Source: Serinus canaria (Eukaryota; Chordata; Aves; Passeriformes; Fringillidae). From it: a DNA stretch of 64,000 nucleotides. Location of the stretch: positions 13,389,402 through 13,453,401 of the forward strand of contig NC_066342.1 in NCBI RefSeq assembly GCF_022539315.1, given 5' to 3'. Both the position numbers and the translations under genes were made by a program. How positions within the stretch are numbered: the stretch's first letter is position 1; each line of letters starts with the position of its first letter. The notes beneath the pieces were generated by a model. The model searched no databases and had not been told where the DNA came from. It saw only the letters and a program-made list of their open reading frames with translations. Shown one piece after another: positions 42,146 to 52,867 of the stretch.

Positions 42146-42947
42146 TTGGCACAGTACCTTGGAGACCAGCAAAGGGCTGTAGCCTACTTTTCAAAACAGT
42201 CAGACAATGTTAGCCAAGGGTGGCCTGGGTGTTTGAAAGCTGTGGCAGCTACTGTCATCCTGATCCAGGAGACCCGGAAATTCACCCTTGGGCAGCACAT
42301 TTTATTGTATGTACCCCATGCAGTAATAACTGTACTGGAACAAAAGGGGGGACACTGGCTATCCCCTAGCAGAATGTTTAAATATCAATCTGTGTTGTTG
42401 GAACAGTGCAACGTTACCTTAAAAAAAATCTGTTGACAACCCTGCAATGTTTTTATCATCTACGTTAATTGACAATGTGCCTGAGCATGACTGTTTACAG
42501 ACAATAGAAGAGGCCTATTTCAGCAGACCAGACCTGAAGGATGTGCCTCTAGAGAATCCACATTGGGAAGTGTATACGGATGGAAGCAGCTTCATGAGGA
42601 ATGATAAGCAAATGACAGGCTACAAAGTGACAGCCACAGATAAGGTGATTGAAGCAAAGGCCTTGCCATCAGATGAATCATCACTGAAAGCTGAACTCAT
42701 TGCACTGACGAGAGCTCTAGAACTGAGAGAGGGAAAGAAGGTGAACATATGGACTGACTCCAAATATACCTTTATTGTTGTCCATGCCTGTGGAGCCATC
42801 TGGAAGGAGAGAAGGCTACTAACTGCTCAAGGTAATGAAATCAAACATGCTGAACAGATCCTCGCACTCCTGCAGAGTATTTGGAAGCCTACAGAGGTAG
42901 CTGTTAAGCATTGCAGAGGTCGTTGAAAAGGAAAAACAACTCCTGAT
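42146..42947 (+). pseudogene. pol: E RNase H
   Basis: 42146-42436 holds the linker/connection pattern (VAYFSKQSDNV, GWPGCLKAVAA). 42447-42926 has the RNase H catalytic motifs YTDGSSF, ELIALTRALEL and IWTDSKYTF and the beginning of the H-x-RG motif. Cut at 42948 by the 1.67-kb LTR; the final RNase H residues (GDETAKG) lie just beyond it. Confidence 0.87.
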
Positions 42948-42952
42948 CTGGG

Positions 42953-44620
42953 TGTCTCGGTTTCAAGACAAATTTCAGGAGAAAACACCCTGGAATGAGC
43001 ATTTCCTCGAATGAGAAAGGGCTTCAATAATTCCCTGTTCATCTGCCAATGAGATAAATGGATATGAGGGGGTGAAAGTGAAAACAAACCTGTTTATTAA
43101 AAAAAAAAAAGTGCCCACAAGGCACAGAAAAAGAAAGGAAAAAAATTGAATAAATACTAGATACTCAAACTGTGGAATCTTACCCTGCCCCCACCCCCAC
43201 CCCCCCGTCCTTCCCCAGAAACCCAATTACAGCCTTCTCTTGGCTGCAAACACAAACACTTTCCCCTTTGGTGTAGTTATGGGTGCAGCCAGCACGGGTG
43301 CTGGTGGCTCCCAAGCTGGGCAGGTCAGGTGCGATGATTCTCCTGCGGCTGCAGGAGGCGCTGTGATGGACACAGCTGTTGGGATGGGATGGAGAAGGGG
43401 CTTCCTTTGCGAATCCCCCAGGGGCAGCTGATCTCGGTGCCCCCTCTGGATAGCAAAAAGAGTTGTAGCAGGAACCTCAGGAGAAGCAAACTAGAACAGG
43501 AGGACCTCCCGGCAGGCAGAGGGTGAAAAGCTGCAGTGTAGCATGTTATGAACAAAAAAAGGGTTACCCATTTTTTTTTAAAGGTTGTAGAATTACAAGT
43601 TTAACCAGTGCTTGCAGAGGGGAGTGCTTTGTTAGCTTCATGTTGTAATCACCTGTTAAAAGTCGGTCATTAACTCCCTATTGTTGGAAATTCCTCTCTT
43701 TGTACCACCCTGGCCTGCGGCCAGGAGGATGGCATTTTCCCCCCCCCATCCCCCCCCCCCCCACCCCCGACAGTGAAAGGAGGGGACCTTGGAGTTGACA
43801 TGCAAATAACCTTGGAGCCAAGATGAAACGGGGTAAACCCCCCTCCAAACTCAGCAAATAAACCCCCCAAAACAACGAGCCAACCCAGAGTTAAGAGATC
43901 AAAGTAGTGTCTGGACATCAGGGACGAGGTCCGGAGCCGGCAGAGACGCTGAAAACCTTAATGGCCCCTCACCATAACCTAGTAGATGTTGGTTGGAGCC
44001 AGGACCCTAGATGGCCAACTCTAAAAGTGGGATCCAGGGGCATATACCCCCACTGCTCTCATGAAGACAGGATCCCCAGCTCTGCCCCCTAGTGGACAAA
44101 GCTGCATTGTCCTCCCCCTCCTCCTCCGAGCTACTCCGCCACACGTGGACTCGTCGGGCCTCCCAACCTTGAGCTGATCACTGTTAATAATGGCATGAAA
44201 AGAAGCAATCTCCTGCCCTATTCATTTCATAGCACAGACCTGCAGCAATGGCAGAGGTGTGGCAGGGGTTGGGCACCAGCTGACTCTGGGCTTCCCCACA
44301 GCAAAGCAGCAAAGGAGGCCAAGCCGGCAAGCTCAGTCATGGTGACAAAGCAAAAAAAAAAAAAAAAACCAAACAAAAAAACCCTGGTCAGAGATACTGG
44401 CCGCATGTGTCCAGTTGAACAGCCCACACCAAAAGAGGAAGGGCAGCCTCTCGCCCTGCTCCCAATTCCCTCCGGAAACTCCAACTTGACTCCCAAACAC
44501 TGCGATAGTCCCGGAGCCAGGGAGGTTGGGGGTTGGAGCGGGGCCACGCCAGGCACAAACAAAAACAAAACTGATCAAAACCCCCCAAATTTTATGGGAT
44601 AATAAACCATCCCCAAGACA
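42953..44620 (-). mobile_element. Large LTR insert (1668 bp, 5-bp TSD) in E RNase H
   Basis: On the minus strand it starts tgtcttggggatgg and ends gaaaccgagaca. ctggg flanks it at 42948-42952 and 44621-44625. It includes sequence related to 32039-32750 (family V). Poly(A)-like ttaataaacagg lies at about 43096-43085. C- and G-homopolymers occur at 43740-43763. It may be one long LTR or a composite, but a single duplication encloses it all. Confidence 0.82.
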
Positions 44621-44625
44621 CTGGG

Positions 44626-45300
44626 AAATTGCTTTGGTGATGAAACAGCAAAAGGGGTTGCAGGAAAAGGCATTCTTGCAGTGGTACCACAAAAAGAAAT
44701 AGATCTGTCAGAGTTTACCCCAAAATAAAATCAGGGAGACCACAAGCTAATTAAGTTCCTTAAGGCTGAAATTAAAGAAAGCAGGTGAGCTTTCACCCTA
44801 GTGGGCCAAGTTGTAGTTCCACCCCTGCTTTGAGAAATAGCACAGCAAGTGCATGAAAGTACCCATTGGGAACAGAAAATCTTTTGAAACATCTGAGGAA
44901 GGTAGTGATAGGGAGAGGAATGACTGGTATTGCACAATCTATAACAAGCAAGTGTGAAATCTGTTGTAGAAATAACTCCAACATGAGCAAAAGGGTTGTG
45001 TTAGGGATAACAAAAGCAGAGGATCACTCTAGAGATTACTGGCAAATAGATTTTTCTGAGTTACCATGCAAAGAGGGATACAGGTATGTATTGGTATTTG
45101 TTGACACCTTCAGCTGATGGCCTGAAGCTTACCCCTGTCACACTAACACAGCAAAGGAGGTAGTGAAAGTTTTGCTCAATCATATAATTCCAAGGTTTGG
45201 GGTTCCTTTGGGGATGTCATTAGATAGGGGACCACATTTTGTTACAACAGTGGTTGGAGAAGTTATCCGAATTCTTCCATCCTTTGCTGATACATTTTAC
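44626..45300 (+). pseudogene. pol: E integrase
   Basis: Begins with the RNase H end (DETAKG), then an HHCC module (H-x3-H at HESTHWEQ, CEICC near 44956-44970), then YWQIDFSELP with the first Asp (about 45039-45065) and DTFS. A MSLDRGPHF motif carries the second Asp (about 45212-45240). Several stops. The third acidic residue and C-terminal domain are missing because similarity stops by about 45300. Confidence 0.83.
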
Positions 45301-45690
45301 CCCTTTCAAGGTGATGTAAGGTTTCCAAGTAGATAAACTACCTTTCAATAAAATGTTTTGTATATTTAATCTGCCTCAATAACTGCAGTTTTAGAGAAAG
45401 AATAGAAAAAAAAGGAGCTTAGTATTGTATATCTATTGAAACCAGAAACAAGGATTCTATTTATAGAGACAAATTCAGGTCAGGTTTTTAAATATCCTGA
45501 GAGCCTAGAAATAATGATAAAATGTACTGCTCAAATTAATTATAAAGTTGATTTATTTATTGCTTGTAAAATATATTGCCAAATAAATAGGCTAGATACT
45601 TTTTTCCTAAAGCTGTTCTTGTCAGATGACTATATCTTTTGGCTAGTGATACACATATAAAACCACTAAATAGTAACATCTGCTTTAGTT
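45301..45690. other. AT-rich DNA without recognised features
   Basis: Low GC, no domain and no repeat structure recognised. The frame at 45436-45660 (74 codons) has no resemblance to known families. This is possibly background host sequence. Confidence 0.4.
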
Positions 45691-45990
45691 CTTGTTTCTG
45701 TACAAATAATGCAGATTTTCTTTCTATTGTAAACTTCTAGAAGGTCCTGAGGTTCTGCTAGGTAGCTTTCCGGCCACTGTTTCCCAAGCCTGTAGTGTTG
45801 CAGGGGGTTGTGTGACTCAAATGTGGGACCTGGTACTTGACCTTGTTGAACCTCATACCATTGGCCTTGGCCCATTGCTCCAGCCTGTCCAAATCCCTCT
45901 GCAGAACCCTCCTGCACTCCAGCAGATCAACACTCCAACTCGGTGGTGTCTACAAAGTTTCTGAGGGTATACTCAATCCCCTCATCCAGA
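45691..45990 (-). mobile_element. CR1 LINE fragment
   Basis: The plus strand has the complement of CR1 3' body: tgggacctggtacttgacc, ttgaacctcataccattggcc, ccagcctgtccaaatccctctgcag and aactcggtggtgtc. Degraded, no reading frame. Confidence 0.85.
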
Positions 45991-47309
45991 TCATAAACAT
46001 ATAGGGATTTTTTCCTTAATAGACCTATACTTTTTAAATGTACACAATGTAGATAGTTGATTGTCAGTGCAATGCAAAGGACCAATACTTCCAGAAACAG
46101 AAGATTAAATGAAAACTATATTCCCTCCTGCAAAATACTGGCAGAAACTATAGAGGGTCTCCACAAAGGGGTCAACTGTTTTAACTTTCTTCTCTTCCTC
46201 ATTAATTTTATATAAGCAAAGTAAATATGGAAAATATATTCTGTCTCTGAGAGTTTTATAATATATTGGCTGATATGCTATTAACAAATGCATCTGCAAA
46301 TTTACCTGCAGCTTTCCAAAAGGAAAATATGTGCAAATCCCTGGAAAAAAACCTGAGAAGACATAAGCAGACAAGTTCTTTAGGCCCTATTCCATTTACC
46401 ACAAAAACTATAATGGAATATAAAAGTCTTTAAAACAAGCCATCTTACAAGGGGCTTGTGCATTCTATTTGGAGCCTAAAACGCACTGTCTTAAGTTAAA
46501 AGATAAAAATATTTTTTTAATGCCTATCATACACAAGGCTGGATCAATTGAAAAGCTTTGAGAGAGGCTTCCATTCCAGCCAAATCCCCCAAATTAACAT
46601 CACAGTCATATCCACCAGTTTTTAAGCTGTCATCAAAATATAAAATACTACTAAAGTAAAAAAAAAAAAAATCAGTTCATTTCTTCTTAAAATGCATCAG
46701 CTATACTTTATTTTTGAATTTTCGCTCCCTTGTGCAGTGTCTGAGTATCTTGGAAGGGGAATGGAAATGTAAATTACATAAGCTGAATAAACTACTGAAG
46801 AGAGCAGAGAAAAGCTAGTTTACAGTGTTTGCTCTCTAAACATCTCATTGCAGAATTTGGATATGTGTCATTTCTACAAAGAAAAATTGTATTCTAGACT
46901 TTTCTTAAAAGTACAAATAATATTTCTAGCAAGATACTGAAATGGCATTTATTATCCATCTGTTTAAATTTTGTGCTAGTTTATTCATGTGTGCATATAT
47001 AAGCTGTTTGGTTAAATTTGTCTTAAAAAAAAATTAGAAAGTTTATTAAAAACCAAAAAATTTTTAAGTCACAAATCTAAAAAAAGATACTATTTTAACT
47101 AAAACAGCTAAAAAAAAAAAGCACCCTACCAAAACCATATGTTTAATATAGAAAATTAGCTGCTTAAAGCTACTCAGAATTTTGAGGAAAGAATGTTTAA
47201 GGCTCATTACTCCCATTTGCTATCCTCAAAACAGAGGTTTATTAAAATGGGATTTTTAGTCAAAATCCTATTTAAAACCTCTATTTGAAGAAATTTATTG
47301 TAGTTATTT
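45991..47309. other. AT-rich DNA without recognised features
   Basis: 1.3 kb of low-GC sequence with A-runs (46657-46670, 47114-47121). No ORF over 90 codons shows a domain and no LTR ends were recognised. Candidate unique or very old sequence. Confidence 0.4.
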
Positions 47310-47520
47310 TCAAATCAATGATGACAGACCAAGGGAGTCCCAGTGCCCTGAGTTGGAGGACCATGACTGCGAGAAAGATAAATATCCAGTTCACCCTGAA
47401 CTTGCGCAGGATCTGCTGCTTCAGCTGGACCCCTACAAATCTATGGGGCTTGATGACATTCATCCAAGAACCCTCAAAGAGCTGCTGATGTCATCACAAA
47501 ATGTCTCTCAATGATTTTTG
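47310..47520 (+). pseudogene. CR1 ORF2 fragment, RT N-terminal motif
   Basis: The plus strand encodes LLQLDPYKSMGLDDIHPRTLKEL, a CR1/non-LTR RT segment (the hallmark D-G-[IL]-H-P-R motif, here D-D-I-H-P-R). The frame is broken soon after. The same LINE probably resumes at about 48270. Confidence 0.82.
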
Positions 47521-47648
47521 AGTGGTCTTGGTGTTGGGAGGAAAGGGTTAAAACCAGAAGATTTGGTGACAAGGGAATAGTGTTTAAAATGACCTTGCAT
47601 CTGGGAATGCTTAGAATGTCAGTGTGGGAAAACTCCATTTATTATGCC
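47521..47648. other. Unassigned sequence at the CR1 break
   Basis: Short stretch between CR1 RT and the LTR-like insert at 47657. It is not CR1-like and may be part of a larger insertion spanning to about 48265. Confidence 0.35.
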
Positions 47649-47656
47649 TAGTGTTG

Positions 47657-47961
47657 TGGATATTCTCAGTTCAGTCAAAGAGAAAACAGAGACAATTTCT
47701 CCCAGGCTGAGCCTGGGAATCTTAGACAAAAGAATTCAAACAATTTTTATCTCTCTTTCTGTAACCATTGTTTATAGTTATGGTTCTTCACAGCCTGCTA
47801 TGCATAACTACCAATAGTGTAAGATGTTTCTACTTTGAGACCAATCAAGTATGACCTTAGCGAGTCACATTATAAAAAGACCCGCTACTTTCATTAAAGT
47901 TAGCATTCTGATCCACCTGAAGACTGGAGTCTTTCTTTCCGTCCCTGACTCAACAGCGTCA
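47657..47961 (+). mobile_element. LTR-like insert (305 bp) flanked by 8-bp direct repeat
   Basis: Begins tggatattctc and ends caacagcgtca. tagtgttg occurs at 47649-47656 and 47962-47969. It carries attataaaaag at 47870-47880 and cattaaag at about 47893, so it looks like an LTR with TG and CA ends. Eight bases is long for a retroviral duplication. Part of the match may be chance. Confidence 0.6.
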
Positions 47962-47969
47962 TAGTGTTG

Positions 47970-48265
47970 TTCATCATCTGCCTGTTTTGAGAAGTAGAAT
48001 TCCTATGGAGAGATAACACACTCTCACAGACATGCTTGAGCCTCCTGCTGGGAGAGATCATAAAAGCACAGCCTTGTGATAAACTGTGCATGCGTGAAGT
48101 CCTTTAAAATACTGGGGCTGGTAGTAGGACCCCCTGTCTGCTAGGATGAACTGAGACTAACGGAGCCTGTGCCCCCATGTGTCTCTGCCACCCAGCGTGT
48201 TTAGCATAGTAATGAAGTCTACTCTTTGCATTTCAGCTGTGGTTTGGTTGTTGCCCTGGGTTACT
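47970..48265. other. Unassigned sequence between LTR-like insert and CR1
   Basis: About 300 bp with no recognisable domain, lying between the 8-bp repeat and the resumption of CR1. Confidence 0.35.
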
Positions 48266-48269
48266 TGTA

Positions 48270-48560
48270 TGTGTTGATTCACACACTTGGGAATCCAGAG
48301 AGGTCCCAGCTGACTGGAAGCTGGCGAACATTGTCCTGATTTTCAAGAAGGAGGACCCTGGAAACAACAGGCCTCTCAGTCTCACTTCAGTGGCTGGTAA
48401 AATCATGGAAAAGATTATTCTGGGAGGTATTGAAAAACACCTGAAAGACAAAGCAGTCATGAGTCACAGCCAGCACAGCTTCATGAAGGGAAAGTCCTGC
48501 TTATCAAACCTTATTTCCTTCTATGACAAGATAACCCACCTGGTTGATCAAGATTAGCTA
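48270..48560 (+). pseudogene. CR1 ORF2 fragment, RT core 1
   Basis: Encodes VPADWKLANIVLIFKKEDP, then NNRPLSLTSVAGKIMEK and the SQHSFMKGKSCLSNL motif, the RT fingers/palm entry of CR1 (canonical P-x-x-W-[KR] and N-x-R-P-[IL]-S-L-T-S). Continues logically to 48911. Confidence 0.88.
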
Positions 48561-48910
48561 GACAATGCAAAATTACTAATAAAACTTTCATGAGAAGATA
48601 AAACTCTCATAGAGATCATACATAGGTTTTAATCCCTATATACAATTTAACTACCGTAAGGTACTTCATGTTAGGCAGACCACAGCACAGGATGGCTTTT
48701 AACCATTGGACAAAACTTGGTTCATCCCACATACTTAGGATAGATAGTAATCATTTTCAGAAACCCTTTCACAATAAGGAAGACAGTCTTCAGCACAAGA
48801 AAATGAAATTATACTAAAATAAAAACACTTACAGAAAATGATTGAAAAGGGATTTGAAGAGATGAACCAGAAAGTCCTAAAGGAAGCAAATAAAAAAACC
48901 CCAAATCCTT
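48561..48910. other. 350-bp insertion in CR1, unassigned
   Basis: AT-rich, beginning gacaatgcaaaattac. It interrupts the CR1 RT between the F-K-G-K-S motif and the GIPQGSVLG motif. No LTR ends or duplication were recognised. Confidence 0.45.
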
Positions 48911-49600
48911 ATACTCCACCACTGGAGAGCAGTGATGAGTGGCATTCCTCAGGGGTCAGTATTGGGACTGGTGTTATTTGACATCTTTGTCGGCAACATG
49001 GACAGTGGGATTGAGGGCTCCCTTAGCAAGTTTTCCCATGACACCATGTGGTGCAGTTGACACACTGGAGGATGGGATGCCATCCAGAGGGACCTGGACA
49101 GGCTTGAGATGTGGGTCTGTGAAAAATTAATGAAGTTCAATAAGGCCAAATGCAAGGTTCTGCACCTGGGTCCGGGCAATCCCAAGCACAAGTACAAGCT
49201 AGGCAGAGAATGGGTTGGGAGCAGCCCCAAGGAGTAGGACTTGTGTGTGTTTTTGGACAAGAAGATCAACATAACCCGGCAATGTGTGAGGTCCAGAAAG
49301 CCAACTGCATCCTGGGCTGTATCAAAAGAATTGTGAGCAGCAGGTGGAGGGAGATGGTTGTCCCCCTCTACTCTTGTCTGGTGAGACCCCACCTGGAGTA
49401 CTGCATCCACCTCTGGGGCCCTCAGCATAAGAAGGTTGTGGACCTAGTGGAATGAGTCCTGAGTACCTCTCCTATGAAGACAGGCTGAGAGAGTTGGGGC
49501 TGGGCTGTTCAGCCTGGAGAAGAGAAGGCCCCAGGGATACCTTATATCAGCCTTCTAGTACACCCTTTAGAGGGCCTACAAGAAAGCTAGAGAGGGGATA
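48911..49600 (+). pseudogene. CR1 ORF2 fragment, RT core 2 and C-terminus
   Basis: Encodes SGIPQGSVLGLVLFDIFVGNMDSG (RT domain B/C entry), then [27 protein letters not shown], a CVFLDKK block and the 3' body (gtgagaccccacctggagtactgcatcca...gaagagaaggccc). The catalytic F-A-D-D box is lost here (HDTM). Ends near 49600. Confidence 0.88.
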
Positions 49601-49700
49601 ATCTACTGTCAGTATCCATTCTCCATTAGACTTATGCACAGGCCATGTAGGGCTATTGAAGGGTGAGCGAGCCTTGCTGTATGAAAAGGAAAATGGATGC
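49561..49700 (-). pseudogene. ERVL-like RT fragment (minus strand)
   Basis: On the minus strand the frame gives SPFNSPTWPVHKSNGEW and LTVDYP, matching the RT fingers of W at 61291-61370. It sits between the end of CR1 and F. It overlaps the presumed CR1 tail by a few dozen bases, so the junction is not exact. Confidence 0.72.
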
Positions 49701-49740
49701 CTGCATATGTTGCAGTGACCTCCTCTCAGGTAACTGATCA

Positions 49741-50082
49741 TTGCCAGCAAATACCTCAGCTCAGAAAACAGAACTTAAAGCATTGACAAGAGCCTTAGAA
49801 CTGGCAGAAGGTAAGAGAGTAAATATATGGACTAATTCAAAGTATGCCTTTGGGGTAATACATGCACATGGAGCCATTTGGAAGGAAAGAGGGCCTCTTT
49901 CTGCCCAAAGAGCTCCCATAAAACATACTGAACAAATTTTACCACTCCTGGAAAGCATCCAGAAGCTGCAAGAAGTGGCAGTGATGCACTGCAAAGTGCA
50001 CCAGACTGGGCTCTCCTCTGTAAATATTGGAAACAGGCTAGCAGATAAAACTGAGAAGGTGGCTTCAGAAAATGGTATTTAA
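49741..50082 (+). pseudogene. pol: F RNase H (gammaretrovirus-like)
   Basis: Open frame of 113 codons with ELKALTRALEL, VNIWTNSKYAFGVIHA (Asp changed to Asn in the usual TDS motif), IWKERGPLS, HCKVHQTG and NRLADKTEK. Closely related to E RNase H at 42690-42926. The RNase H catalytic change (D to N) would inactivate it. Confidence 0.86.
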
Positions 50083-50269
50083 TGGTATTTTTGCTTTAGT
50101 ACCACAAATAAGGTAGTTCTCCCTGTTGGAGACTGAAATATTATAATTTATGGCTTAAACATCTTCATGAAGGACTTTGTTCTATTATAACAAAACTGTA
50201 TAAAAGCTGCAGAGAAAACCCTGAATGGGGCCCTGGACCACATGTTGATGGAGATAAATTAACTCAGGT
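50083..50269 (+). other. Short segment after F RNase H
   Basis: F pol continues for some bases, then passes into sequence without motifs before the P-family LTR. Confidence 0.35.
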
Positions 50270-50978
50270 CTGGGCTGGGGGAGAAGAATACATTCAGAGG
50301 CATCAGGCTTAGCATCTTCAGGGTGAAGACCACAGCCCCAGGGCTATGAGCTGCCAGACTGGCACAGACCCTCACAGCAAAGGGTGGGCGGAGGAGAGGT
50401 TTTGGGGTGTAGTGAAAAAGCCTCTACCCCGAGGAAGTGAACACCCATCCTCCGCTGTGCAGACCAGCCCAGTTGAAGGGGCCCCTTCACCCAAAGTCAC
50501 ATCCATGTGAAGAACAGCAGAGGTAGTGTCATGGCCCATCAAAGGCCCCCCCCAAAGGGGTCCCCAGACCCTGCACCAGGGCACTGCAACATGATACAAC
50601 AGATCCAATGTTGCAAGGAACAGTGTCAAACTTGCCCTCCCCAGGGGAGGCACCTGGGTGTTCCCACCTGGCCCAAACATATATTAATCCATTGGATTCT
50701 ATACTTTTCGGTGGTGGGGCAGTGGCGGACCATCACCACCAAGAAGACCAGATGGAGGGAAGCCACGAGGTGTGGTGGAGCCTCAGAAGGGTGATATGTT
50801 TCTTCTACCTAACCCCTGTCACTCTCTCTGTCTCTCTGTGTTCGTCCCCCCTCCCCCCCCGCACACCTATTTTTCTATTTCTTTCTCTCTTTCTTTCTTT
50901 TTTCTTTCTGTTTGTCTCTTTTATTATTAGATAAAATTATCACCTTTTTTGGAAACAACATCTAACCTCATTTGGTTT
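50270..50978 (+). mobile_element. LTR-like repeat, family P (plus copy)
   Basis: Inverted match to 36950-37480 and 1-430, with the pyrimidine tract (50820-50925) followed by ttagataaaatt at about 50927-50938, a poly(A)-like signal. Ends at 50978, where another LTR begins tgtcatgg. Confidence 0.6.
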
Positions 50979-52339
50979 TGTCATGGTTTTGCATGGGAGA
51001 CATTTAGGGAAGTGATGCAAAGCCTCTAACCACTGGAAAGTTGTACACGCCTCTATGAAAAACACATGTTAAAGAGGAAAGAAACCTGGGAACTTCTTTT
51101 TTTTCCTTCTGGCCTGGGAATAAGTAACAAGGCCGGCCCGGCCCCTGTTTCAGCTGGGCCGGGCCGGGCAGGGTCTGCTGCGGGGGAGGCCGGGCCCCTC
51201 TCTGGGGCTCTGGGGGGCTCACCAAGCCCCGTCCCGGCTGGACTGGGCCCCAGCAGCTGACAGGCAGGAAGGCGGGGGAGGCTGCAGAGCCCTGTCCCCG
51301 AAGCAGGCCCAGGCTGAGTCTGTTAACATCTTGCCGCCAGGTCTCCTCCTCCCAGCGTGGCCGCCGCATGAGATCATGCGGCTCAGGCCAGAGGCAGCCC
51401 TACAACCCATGCAGAGTGGCCCTGCAGCCAGAATTGAATGCAGCAAAAAACAAAGACCAGCCATGCAGCTGATCCTGACACAGCCTCAGCTGCAGTTCCC
51501 TCTGAAAGCACCCAGAGACCATCTGCAGGCCCCGGTGAGATGTTAACTCTTTCAGTGCTTCAATCCTCACTCGAATGAGAGAAAGGAACAAGATGCAACA
51601 TGTAAAGGAGCAACATGAAGACACTGAGGTCAGTGAAGAAATAGTCAAGTCCCAGATGGGAGGGATGAGGAGATACCTTAATCTTGGGGCTGAAATCCTC
51701 TTGTAATAGCTATGGAGAAAGACTCTGTTTCCCTGTAACACATGAAAGCCATGGGGAGATGAAGGGTTCAATTTGATATTGAGCAAAGACCTCCATGCCA
51801 AAGTAAGCATATTGTTAAAGTAGCTGTGATCCTATGAGGAGTTTGAACAGAGAAGGAGAGAAGAGTGGTCCTGTGCCCCCAGGAAGAGAAGAAGACCTCT
51901 GTTCCCAGAGATGAAGATGATTTTAGAGATAGATAATGAGAACACTATGATGAGCCTTTGAACAGCTCATCTTTAAAACAGTACCCCATAAGTTGACATG
52001 GCCCATAAACACAGCTGTGAGAAAAGCTTGTGGAAAATGGGAGGGACTTCACAATTGCAGGTTTCCCTGCATGGCTGCTATTCATGACAAATTGAGAGCC
52101 ACGATAGAACTGGTTTTTCCTCATGGAGAAGTCTCTATAACATTAACAAGAGGGACTTCTCTCCCTAAGTGAACTGAAGAAAAGACTATTCTAGAGGGGG
52201 TAAACTGACTGAAATTTTAGGTTTTGTTTCTTTACATTGTCAGTGGGAAAGAAAATGTTGTGGGGGGAGGAGAAGTGTTCTGAAGCTTTTGTTCTGATTC
52301 TTATTACTCTTTCTTTTAGTTAATGTTAATAATTTTTTC

Positions 52340-52345
52340 TTTATA
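52340..52345. repeat. Target-site duplication tttata, left copy
   Basis: tttata at 52340-52345 is repeated exactly at 52729-52734, immediately outside the inserted solo LTR. Confidence 0.85.
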
Positions 52346-52728
52346 AGTGGTGGTGTTCACAGGGATCCCAGGATGAGGAAAGAGACGAGAATGTTGACTC
52401 TATGTTTCAGAAGGCTTGATTTATTATTTTATGATATATATTATATTAAAACTATACTAAAAGAATAGAAGAAGGGATTTCATCAGAAGGCTAGCTAAGA
52501 ATAGAAAAAGAATGATAACAAAGGCTTGTGACTGACCGAGACAGTCCAGACAGCTGGACTGTGATTGGCCATTAATTAGAAGCAACCACATGAGACCAAT
52601 CACAGATCCACCTGTTGCATTCCACAGCAGCAGATAATCATTGTTTACATTTTGTTCCTGAGGCCTCTCAGCTTCTCAGGAGAAAAAAATCCTAAGGAAA
52701 GGATTTTTCAGAAAATATCATGGCTACA
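52346..52728 (-). mobile_element. Solo LTR (383 bp, 6-bp TSD), same family as 4011-4398
   Basis: On the minus strand it starts tgtagccatgat (52728) and matches the LTR at 4011-4398 over its full length, for example ctgctgtggaatgcaac and cttctgaaacat. The terminal base at 52346 is a where t is expected. It is nested in the large LTR of F. Confidence 0.92.
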
Positions 52729-52867
52729 TTTATACCCTTTTAAAGTTTTAAGCCTGCTTTGCCTTTCTCCTAATTCTATCTCACAGCAGGAAGTGAGTGC
52801 ATTGGCGCATTGTCCGGGAAATCTCAAAATTGGTGAAATCTCAAATTAGCTAACCAAAACCACTACA

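Larger units (their letters stand above)
38200..45300 (+). mobile_element. E: gammaretrovirus-like provirus, lacking LTRs and env
   Basis: The order is gag (p12/capsid, nucleocapsid), protease, RT, RNase H and integrase on the plus strand, interrupted by solo LTRs at 38737-40128 and 42953-44620. No flanking LTR or primer site is recognisable. Integrase fades out at about 45300 into AT-rich DNA, and env is absent. The RNase H and integrase resemble those of F (49741-54110) more than those of G. Confidence 0.87.
50979..52867 (+). mobile_element. Large LTR in F, split by a solo LTR
   Basis: Starts tgtcatggttttg at 50979 and ends accaaaaccactaca at 52867. The terminal pattern is of the same type as the 1392-bp LTR in E. 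It is interrupted at 52346-52728, leaving about 1.5 kb. A GC-rich stretch (51130-51300) has no coding value. No duplication was recognised at its ends. Confidence 0.62.

Noticed and set aside
42827..43226. Minus frames with hydrophobic segments at the E/LTR junction
   Set aside because: They cross the boundary of the inserted LTR and antisense RNase H; not a gene.
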